A model generated the notes under the pieces. The model searched no databases. It was not told the origin of the DNA and saw nothing but the letters and a program-made list of their open reading frames with translations. Positions 57,701-64,000 of a DNA stretch of 64,000 nt are shown here, one piece after another; position 1 is the stretch's first letter, and every line of letters starts with the position of its first letter. The DNA comes from Lachnospiraceae bacterium. Lineage in GTDB: Bacteria > Bacillota > Clostridia > Lachnospirales > Lachnospiraceae. The translations under genes were made by a program, and so were the position numbers. The stretch is taken from assembly GCA_015057025.1 (NCBI GenBank), contig SVFD01000007.1, positions 1 through 64,000 on the forward strand. The letters are read 5' to 3'.

Positions 57701-59107
57701 TTACAAAGGAAACTTAAAATATCGTACTGCGTTGTAATAGGATATATCTTTTACAATTTCACCTAAAATTTCATAATCTTCCGGGAATTCTCCGTTTTCT
57801 ACCAAAGTACCCATATAGTTGCAGAGAATTCTGCGGAAGTACTCATGGCGGGTGTAGGAGAGAAAACTTCTTGAGTCTGTAAGCATTCCTACGAAACCGG
57901 AAAGATTACCTAAACTTGCAAGGGACGCCATTTGCTCCTGCATGCCGATTTTGTGGTCGTTAAACCACCATGCGGAACCTTGTTGAATTTTGGCAACAGC
58001 TTCTGAATTCTGAAAACAGCCTAAAATAGTTCCGATATATGCATTGTCAGTAGGATTTAAGCTGTAAATGATGGTTTTGGGCAATTTGTCGGTTACTGCC
58101 AGGGCATTTAAGAAATCTGCCAGCTCAGCAGCTGAAGTCTTATTCTGAATGCAGTCATATCCTGTATCCGGTCCCAAAAGCTTAAATTGTTTTACGTTAT
58201 TGTCACGTTTTACACCATAATGTAATTGTAAAACCCAGTTACGTTTGGCATATTCACGGCTGACATATAAAAGGAATTCTGTTTTAAAGCGAAGCTCCTC
58301 GCTCCGGCTTGGAAGCTCACCGGCAAGACGTTTTGCAAAAATCTTTTCGACTTGTTCTTGTGTTCCGGGCTCGTACATAACATATTCCAAACCATGATCA
58401 GATACGGTGCACCCCATCTTGGCAAAATAGTCCATTCTATCGGCTAAAGCTTTCTTTAAATCACGGAAGGATTTAATAGAAATACCGCTTGCTTTTTCGA
58501 GTTGACTTAAATAGTCAAGATAGCTTTCTTTCTCTAAATTCATGGCTTTATCAGGGCGAAATGCAGGGAGTACTTTAACTTCAAAGGTAGAATCTTCTGC
58601 AATCTGTTTATGGTATTGTAAATCATCAATAGGATCATCTGTGGTACAAACTAGAGTTACATTGGAGCGGCGAATCAGATTTCTGGCACTCATATCATCT
58701 CGTGAAAGAGCAGCATTACATACTTCCCAGGCTTCTTCGGCAGTATTTTTATTAAGAGGTTTATGGAAGTCGAAATAGCGCTGTAATTCCAAATGGCTCC
58801 AGTGATAAAGCGGATTCCCGATGGCTTTACCAAGTACCTCAGCCCACTTTAAGAACTTTTCTTTGTCACCGGCATCGCCGGTAATGTATTTTTCTTCCAC
58901 ACCGCAGGAACGCATATAACGCCATTTATAATGGTCTCCACCCAACCATACCTGGGTAATGTTGTCAAACTTGCGGTCCTCGGCAATTTCCTTGGGGTTG
59001 ATGTGACAATGATAATCCAGTATGGGTGTCACTTCAGCATATTCGTGATAAAGTTTCACCGATGTGGGATTGGAAAGTAAGAAATCCTGATCCATAAATG
59101 CTTTCAT
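57701..59107 (-). CDS. uxaC: Glucuronate isomerase
   Basis: This 468-residue enzyme isomerises glucuronate to fructuronate (and galacturonate to tagaturonate) in the cytoplasm. It shows the amidohydrolase-like start PILDYHCHINPKEIAEDR (metal-binding His residues), VWLGGDHYKWRYMRSCGV, and the C-terminal MLTDSRSFLSYTRHEYFRRI typical of UxaC. Length is standard. It lies between the LacI regulator and the KDPG aldolase genes, all on the minus strand. The later enzymes UxaB/UxuB and UxaA/UxuA are not in the window. Confidence 0.95.
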   Translation of the reverse strand: MKAFMDQDFLLSNPTSVKLYHEYAEVTPILDYHCHINPKEIAEDRKFDNITQVWLGGDHYKWRYMRSCGVEEKYITGDAGDKEKFLKWAEVLGKAIGNPLYHWSHLELQRYFDFHKPLNKNTAEEAWEVCNAALSRDDMSARNLIRRSNVTLVCTTDDPIDDLQYHKQIAEDSTFEVKVLPAFRPDKAMNLEKESYLDYLSQLEKASGISIKSFRDLKKALADRMDYFAKMGCTVSDHGLEYVMYEPGTQEQVEKIFAKRLAGELPSRSEELRFKTEFLLYVSREYAKRNWVLQLHYGVKRDNNVKQFKLLGPDTGYDCIQNKTSAAELADFLNALAVTDKLPKTIIYSLNPTDNAYIGTILGCFQNSEAVAKIQQGSAWWFNDHKIGMQEQMASLASLGNLSGFVGMLTDSRSFLSYTRHEYFRRILCNYMGTLVENGEFPEDYEILGEIVKDISYYNAVRYFKFPL

Positions 59108-59173
59108 AGAAAACCTCCGTCTGTTTTAATAAAATAAATTTAATAAAAGTAGTATTTGCAGAAAATAAAGAAT

Positions 59174-60193
59174 CTATCTTTCGGGAGTAGTGCCCCTTTC
59201 TATCAGTTCTCCGAAAAAAATGGATTTCTGAGGAGCATTGTCTCCGTTTAATACACTTATCAGCGTATGTACCAGAGTTTTACAAAGTGTATCCAACTGA
59301 TTATCAATACTGGTCAATTCAGGGTCGCAGCATTTGGCAAGAAGCGAATTGTTATATCCGATTATGGAAAGTTCATCAGGGATAGAAAGTCCTGCCTTGC
59401 GGGCATATTTTACAGCTGCCAATGCCAAAGCATCATCAGAGGCAATGATACCATTAAAAGTAAGTCCTTTATCTGCTAATTCTTTTATATAATTAACCAT
59501 GTGATCTATGTCTTCATGTGAGCCGTTGTAAAAGCACTGATATTCTTGGCGGACCGGCAGACCAGCCATTTCCAAACCTGCAATAAAACCGCTGAGTTTG
59601 CGAAGACCGCTTGATGAACGGGAGTTATACAGATAAAGAATATCCTGATGTCCGGAAGCAATCATGGTTCTTGCAGCAGTCATCATGGAACGATGGTCGT
59701 CACAGAAGCAGGAATAGACGTTTTTATAATCATAATCAGCATTCAGCATCATAACAGGAATATGTTCCGCCGCCTGCACAATGTATTCATTATCTTCTTT
59801 TTTATCATGTAAAAAGTTGGAGCCGCACAGAATAACACTATCCACTCTTTTTGATAAAAGAAGTTCCATGCAGCTTTTTTTGCGTTCCGGCTCATAACCG
59901 GTACAACAAAGAATGGTGTCATAGGAATTTTCGCGAAGAAGCTGTTCCAGATAATAAACTGCCTTGGCAAGATATAAATCCGAAGAATCAGCACAAAGAA
60001 TACCGATGGTTTTCATGGTATCTAAGCCAAGTCCTCTTGCGAAAACATTGGGAGTGTAACCATTAGCCTCCATAACATCCAAAACCTTCTGTCTGGTTTT
60101 ATCACTGACATTGGAACTGTTATTCAAAACTCTGGATACTGTGGCAATGGATACGCCGGCTTTTTCGGAAATATCATAAATGGTAAGTCCCAT
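59174..60193 (-). CDS. LacI-family regulator of hexuronate catabolism
   Basis: This 339-residue repressor has the LacI HTH and hinge helix (LTIYDISEKAGVSIATVSRV, residues 3-22) and a periplasmic-binding-type effector domain ending TSIDNQLDTLCKTLVHTL. It is first in the minus-strand operon with uxaC and kdgA. Two 16-bp operators flank the divergent lacI/kdgK promoters. The effector is probably a hexuronate intermediate such as KDG; this is inferred from neighbours. Confidence 0.88.
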   Translation of the reverse strand: MGLTIYDISEKAGVSIATVSRVLNNSSNVSDKTRQKVLDVMEANGYTPNVFARGLGLDTMKTIGILCADSSDLYLAKAVYYLEQLLRENSYDTILCCTGYEPERKKSCMELLLSKRVDSVILCGSNFLHDKKEDNEYIVQAAEHIPVMMLNADYDYKNVYSCFCDDHRSMMTAARTMIASGHQDILYLYNSRSSSGLRKLSGFIAGLEMAGLPVRQEYQCFYNGSHEDIDHMVNYIKELADKGLTFNGIIASDDALALAAVKYARKAGLSIPDELSIIGYNNSLLAKCCDPELTSIDNQLDTLCKTLVHTLISVLNGDNAPQKSIFFGELIERGTTPER

Positions 60194-60308
60194 AGGTTAC
60201 TCCGTTTCTGAAGCGTAAGAGTAAGTGACAGGAAGAATAGTAAAACTGTCATTTATATGAAAAGGATGAATAACGCTTCTATCATATTTTTCATGAACAT
60301 CATAATTA

Positions 60309-60358
60309 ATGTAAGTGCTTACATAAAAGAGTATACAATCATATGGAAAAAAGTGCAA
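60309..60358 (-). promoter_or_regulatory. lacI-uxaC-kdgA promoter with LacI operator
   Basis: On the minus strand TTGCAC (60358-60353), a 17-bp spacer and TATACT (60335-60330) form the promoter. The operator ATGTAAGTGCTTACAT (60309-60324) lies just after the -10, at the transcription start, fitting autorepression. Confidence 0.75.
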
Positions 60359-60449
60359 GCCCCTAAATAAAGGAAAATTTGGCGAAAATGGAAAAAATTT
60401 TAACTCTAATAAATACAAAAAAAGTAAGACTAAAACATGAAAAATATAC

Positions 60450-60498
60450 TTGACGAACTGGGCAAACCGTTGTAATATCGAAATGTAAGCACTTACAT
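60450..60498 (+). promoter_or_regulatory. kdgK promoter with LacI operator
   Basis: TTGACG (60450-60455), a 17-bp spacer and TAATAT (60473-60478, extended by TG) form the promoter. ATGTAAGCACTTACAT (60483-60498), the reverse complement of the operator at 60309, lies directly after the -10. The interval to the kdgK ATG (60499-60600) shows only a ribosome binding site. Confidence 0.75.
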
Positions 60499-60600
60499 TT
60501 TTGATAGTGACATAAAAATAAGACTTTCGGAAATGATAAGTAAAAGGAAAAAAACGTATTCACAAACATTGTTTTAGCAAAGAAAGGGAAGGGTTTAAAG

Positions 60601-61620
60601 ATGAAGGTAATTACATTTGGAGAAATTATGTTAAGACTTGAGCCGGAAGGATACAATCGCTTTTTGCAGGCTGAGAAATACCTTGCAACATATGGCGGAG
60701 GAGAAGCAAACGTTGCAGTTTCCCTGGCAAACTTTGGCATGGACGCAGCTTTTGTTACGAAGCTTCCTAAGCACGAAATTGGTCAGGCAGCAGTCAATTC
60801 TTTGAGAAAATTTGGTGTGGATACTTCTTATATTACACGTGGTGGAAACAGAGTGGGAATTTATTTCCTTGAGAAGGGTGCCAGCCAGAGAGCATCTAAA
60901 GTTATTTATGATCGCGCAGGTTCTGCTATTTGTGAGGCAGATGCACAGGATTTTGATTGGGATAAAATTTTTAATGGTGCGGATTGGTTCCATTTTACAG
61001 GTATCACTCCGGCATTAAATCAGAATATTGCTGATATTTGCCTTGCTGCATGTAAGGCCGCAAAGGAAAGAAATATTACGGTAAGCTGTGATTTGAATTA
61101 CAGAAATAAACTTTGGAGTAAGGAAGAAGCCGGCAAAGTAATGGGTGAACTTTGCAAGTATGTTGATGTATGTATCGCAAATGAGGAAGATGCAGCAGAC
61201 GTATTCGGTATCCGTTCCGAGGGAACAGATGTTACCGGCGGTAAAGTAAACCATGAAGGATACAAAGAGGTAGCGGCTAAATTGCAGGAGCGTTTTGGTT
61301 TTAAGACGGTTGCAATTACCTTAAGAACATCCATTTCTGCAAATGATAACAAGTGGGCAGCAATGCTTTATGAGAACGGCGAATACTTCTTCAGCAAGAG
61401 CTATGATGTGCACATTGTTGACCGTGTTGGCGGCGGTGATTCTTTCGGCGCAGGTTTGATTTACGCTTCTTTAAGCGGATATGAATCACAGAAGAAGATT
61501 GAATTTGCAGTTGCAGCAAGCTGTTTGAAGCATACCATCGAAGGTGACTTTAATATGGTAACCGTTGATGAAGTGAAGAAACTTGCGGAAGGCGACGGTT
61601 CAGGACGTGTACAGAGATAA
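60601..61620 (+). CDS. kdgK: 2-keto-3-deoxygluconate kinase, PfkB family
   Basis: This 339-residue PfkB-type sugar kinase has the N-terminal signature GGGEANVAVSLANFGMDAAF (about residues 36-55) and the C-terminal catalytic motif DRVGGGDSFGAGLIYA (about 278-293, base Asp in GGGDSFGAG). In this context it phosphorylates KDG to KDPG, the substrate of the aldolase encoded on the other side of the regulator. The two LacI operators tie it to the same regulon. A stable terminator follows. Confidence 0.9.
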   Translation: MKVITFGEIMLRLEPEGYNRFLQAEKYLATYGGGEANVAVSLANFGMDAAFVTKLPKHEIGQAAVNSLRKFGVDTSYITRGGNRVGIYFLEKGASQRASKVIYDRAGSAICEADAQDFDWDKIFNGADWFHFTGITPALNQNIADICLAACKAAKERNITVSCDLNYRNKLWSKEEAGKVMGELCKYVDVCIANEEDAADVFGIRSEGTDVTGGKVNHEGYKEVAAKLQERFGFKTVAITLRTSISANDNKWAAMLYENGEYFFSKSYDVHIVDRVGGGDSFGAGLIYASLSGYESQKKIEFAVAASCLKHTIEGDFNMVTVDEVKKLAEGDGSGRVQR

Positions 61621-61664
61621 TTGTATGAAATTGTTTATGTAACAGTTATGATTATGTGATAAAT

Positions 61665-61701
61665 AAATGCCAACGGCTGTAAGAATGCTGTTGGCATTTT
61701 A
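61665..61701 (+). terminator. kdgK terminator
   Basis: AAATGCCAAC and GTTGGCATTT pair perfectly and are followed by T's. Confidence 0.9.
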
Positions 61702-61767
61702 TGTTTGCTGTATGATGTCAAGAGTGATATAATACTTCTATATGGCTAATGGCTTAAGGGGGAAATT

Positions 61768-63693
61768 ATGAGAGGGAAGAATAAGAATATTGCGGTGCTG
61801 ACAACCGGTGCGGATTCGGATATACAGGCACGTATGTTAAAGGGGATTGAGATTTACGGAAAAGAAAATGGGTGTAATATTGCCATTTTTCATTGGTTTA
61901 CCGGTGCATATGAAAGAGAGAAACATAATTTGGGAGAGGTGAATATAGCATATCTTCCGGATTTGAGTCTTTTTGACGGTGTAATAATTTTTTCAAATAC
62001 TTTTCATATCGAATCAAATAAAAAGAGAATGATAGAGCTTTTAAGTCATCTTACCTGTCCCATTGTATGTGTGGGCGGTAAAATGGAAGACTATTACTAT
62101 GTGGCAAGTGATAATTATACTGCAATGCGTGAGTTAGTTGAACATTATGTACTGGAACATAAGATGACAAAATTACATTTTGTAAAAGGCGTGGCAGGTA
62201 ATCCTGATGCGGAAGCACGATTTAAGGCTTATGAGGACGTACTAACGGAGAATGGCATTCCGGTCATTTCAGAGCGAATCAGTCAGGGTGATTTTTATGT
62301 AACAGGGGCAGAACAGGCGGCAAAAGAAATATTCAGTTCAAAGCTTTCTTTTCCGGAAGCGATTATATGTGCAAATGATACAATGGCATTAACAATAGTT
62401 GCCTGTATGAAGGAGAAAGGATATCGTGTGCCGGAAGATGTATGTGTATCAGGATATGATTATTCCTTTGAGGGACAACATTGCAGTCCAAAACTTACCA
62501 CTGTGCGTACAAATTTTGATGAGCTGGGAATTACTGCATGTAAGGTATTGTTGGATGTTTTAGACGGCAAAAATGTACCCAAAGAAAATTTATTAGCTGA
62601 TGAAGTGATTTATGGTGACAGTTGCGGTTGCAGTTGGCGAAGTGAGTCCATTATTCAGTTAAAAGAGCAACACGGAGAAGTGTTCCAACGCAAAATGATT
62701 CATCAAATGATTGAATTGGAGAAGAGTATTACGGCAGCAGAGGATTACAATGGCTGGCTTGAAGCTATGAAAGATTTTGTAAGTCTTGTAGACCCGCCGG
62801 AATTTTATTTGTGTGCTAACGAAGATTTCGTGGAATCTGTATTTGAACGAAGCTTTGCGGAACAGGAAAGTATGAGCACGGAAGAAAAACTTGCTTACAG
62901 TCCTAAGATCAATGTTTTAATTGCGTATCAGAATGGTATTTTTAAAGCGAAGGAATCCTTTGATTCCGGTCTTGCCATGGATGATTTATTTAAAGATAAG
63001 GACAAAGGAAAATTGTATTTCTTTTCACCCTTGCATTGCATGGAGCGTAACTACGGATACTTTGTCTTTGTAGACAGTGATTATGTTATGGATAATCAGT
63101 TATATGTATATTGGCTGATTTCCATGGGGCATTCCGTGGAAAATATCCGAAAGCAGAATCTTTTGCAGAACGCCATGATACGTTTGGATGAAATGTATAT
63201 TAAAGATTCACTGACAGGCGCTTATAACCGTTTTGGAATGGAACGTTTCTTTGCAGAAATTAAGATGAAGTCCATGATGTCCAAATGTAAAATGCATATT
63301 TCATTTGTGGACTTGGACGGCTTGAAAAAAATAAATGATGATTACGGTCACGAAGAAGGAGACCGAATTATCAGTGCGGCTGCAGAAATTCTTATGAAAA
63401 ATGCAGGAAAATACTACGTAATTCGTTACGGCGGCGATGAGTTTGTCGTTATGGGTATTGTACAGAATGAACGGGAGACCGAAAATTACTGGAAGAAGGT
63501 TCAGGCTGATATTGAACACTACAATCTGAATGAAAAGAAGCATGCGATTTTATCCATGAGTTTCGGTTCGGATATATTTGTGATTGAGCCCAAGACTTAT
63601 TTAGAAGACTGTATCCGCATTGCAGATAAAAAGATGTATGAACAAAAGAATCAAAAAAAGAAGTTATATAATAAAACAGATAACAGGAGTTAA
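61768..63693 (+). CDS. Diguanylate cyclase with LacI-type sugar-binding sensor domain
   Basis: This 641-residue protein starts with a periplasmic-binding-protein-like domain of the LacI/XylR effector type (residues about 8-285; IAVLTTGADSDIQARMLKGI, AIICANDTMALTIVACMKEK, GYDYSFEGQHCSPKLTTVRT), but without an HTH, signal peptide or membrane segment. A helical middle region (about 290-475) and a GGDEF domain (about 480-635; SLTGAYNRFGMERFF, VDLDGLKKINDDYGHEEGD, YGGDEFVVM) follow. It should make cyclic di-GMP in the cytoplasm in response to a small ligand, perhaps a sugar. No RxxD inhibitory site precedes GGDEF. It lies next to hexuronate genes and 2 bp before lgt. Confidence 0.88.
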   Translation: MRGKNKNIAVLTTGADSDIQARMLKGIEIYGKENGCNIAIFHWFTGAYEREKHNLGEVNIAYLPDLSLFDGVIIFSNTFHIESNKKRMIELLSHLTCPIVCVGGKMEDYYYVASDNYTAMRELVEHYVLEHKMTKLHFVKGVAGNPDAEARFKAYEDVLTENGIPVISERISQGDFYVTGAEQAAKEIFSSKLSFPEAIICANDTMALTIVACMKEKGYRVPEDVCVSGYDYSFEGQHCSPKLTTVRTNFDELGITACKVLLDVLDGKNVPKENLLADEVIYGDSCGCSWRSESIIQLKEQHGEVFQRKMIHQMIELEKSITAAEDYNGWLEAMKDFVSLVDPPEFYLCANEDFVESVFERSFAEQESMSTEEKLAYSPKINVLIAYQNGIFKAKESFDSGLAMDDLFKDKDKGKLYFFSPLHCMERNYGYFVFVDSDYVMDNQLYVYWLISMGHSVENIRKQNLLQNAMIRLDEMYIKDSLTGAYNRFGMERFFAEIKMKSMMSKCKMHISFVDLDGLKKINDDYGHEEGDRIISAAAEILMKNAGKYYVIRYGGDEFVVMGIVQNERETENYWKKVQADIEHYNLNEKKHAILSMSFGSDIFVIEPKTYLEDCIRIADKKMYEQKNQKKKLYNKTDNRS

Positions 63694-63695
63694 CA

Positions 63696-64000
63696 ATGCA
63701 TAATGAAATTTTAACAATCGGAAAAATTACAATTCACGGATACGGACTTATGATTGGCATCGGTTTCCTTGTTGCAGTTTTGGTCGGTATGTATCGCGCC
63801 AAAAAGAAAGGTATGAATCAGGAGGCAATTCTTGATATTGCAATCTATTGTATATTAGCCGGTTTTTTGGGCGGTAAGCTTTTATATGTAATTGTGGAGT
63901 GGAAACGTTTTATTGACAGTCCATGGGCGGTACTTGGCAGTTCGGGATTTGTAGTTTATGGCGGAATCATAACAGGTGTATTAACAGGGTATATTTATAC
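63696..64000 (+). CDS. lgt: Prolipoprotein diacylglyceryl transferase, 3' end beyond the window
   Basis: The first 101 residues are present. They begin MHNEILTIGKITIHGYGLMI, then hydrophobic segments with the conserved GYGLMIGIGF and GFLGGKLLYVI regions and SGFVVYGGIITG, matching the N-terminal part of Lgt, which attaches diacylglyceryl to lipobox Cys in the membrane. Start ATG 63696 has AGGAG upstream. The many lipoproteins in this window would be substrates. Confidence 0.88.
   Translation, partial: MHNEILTIGKITIHGYGLMIGIGFLVAVLVGMYRAKKKGMNQEAILDIAIYCILAGFLGGKLLYVIVEWKRFIDSPWAVLGSSGFVVYGGIITGVLTGYIY

Overview
The window reads as chromosomal DNA from a low-GC, Gram-positive, anaerobic Clostridia species, most likely a gut Lachnospiraceae. 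This is inferred from strong AGGAGG-type ribosome binding sites, sigma-A promoters, many lipoproteins with Ser/Glu-rich linkers, a pyrophosphate-dependent phosphofructokinase, five oxygen-sensitive radical SAM enzymes, a hexuronate catabolic cluster and toxin families common in that group. No rRNA, tRNA, CRISPR array, prophage or intact insertion sequence was seen.

Layout: (1) 1-5 kb: a frameshifted gene, two membrane-anchored XRE regulators, a DMT transporter with a histidine-rich tail, and a DUF3298-type lipoprotein. (2) 5.0-10.2 kb: a tight five-gene operon (glycosyltransferase, OleD-like reductase, metallo-beta-lactamase-fold hydrolase, adenylate-forming enzyme, FabH-like ketosynthase). 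It looks like a small lipid or beta-lactone-type natural product pathway. (3) 10.3-12 kb: pfp on the minus strand. (4) 12.2-22.9 kb: a nine-gene operon (acyl ligase, acyl carrier protein, two acyltransferases, five B12-type radical SAM enzymes), a second and larger biosynthetic locus. (5) 23-29.5 kb: uraA, then an island where three paralogous lipoprotein genes, each behind a nearly identical ~290-bp leader, alternate with small toxin loci: a decayed type I module, a complete type III ToxIN module, and a PBECR4-like gene preceded by a structured RNA. (6) 29.5-44 kb: upp, a flavodoxin pair, a GH25 lysozyme, an ABC transporter with two-component system, a CPBP/DUF2975/XRE operon, a BlaI/M56 pair and an Rpn-like nuclease. 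(7) 44-51.5 kb: a copper ATPase, an intact type I toxin module, a lipoprotein, a HAD phosphatase and a GH3 glycosidase. (8) 51.7-56.5 kb: an NrtR-like regulator in an apparent operon with a DHH phosphoesterase and a TIR-domain membrane protein. (9) 56.6-64 kb: hexuronate catabolism (KDPG aldolase fusion, uxaC, LacI regulator, kdgK), a sugar-sensor diguanylate cyclase, and the start of lgt.

Three connections go beyond single-gene annotation. Two promoters 48 kb apart (the DUF3298 lipoprotein and the NrtR operon) have the same -35/operator/-10/operator geometry with 17-bp AGTA-N9-TACT sites exactly 32 bp apart, which suggests one small regulon. Four lipoprotein genes share a TTGC-type -35, a 17-bp spacer ending in AAGTGC or AAAGTGC, and a TATATT -10. 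Two 74-bp antitoxin RNA promoter blocks are nearly identical, one serving an intact toxin and one facing a toxin remnant.

The best candidates for undescribed systems are the promoter-structured RNA-terminator-PBECR4 locus (27.75-28.35 kb), the ACP/five-radical-SAM operon, the Ole-like operon, and the attenuated lipoprotein leader family. All assignments come from reading the sequence and remembered family motifs; no database search was run.
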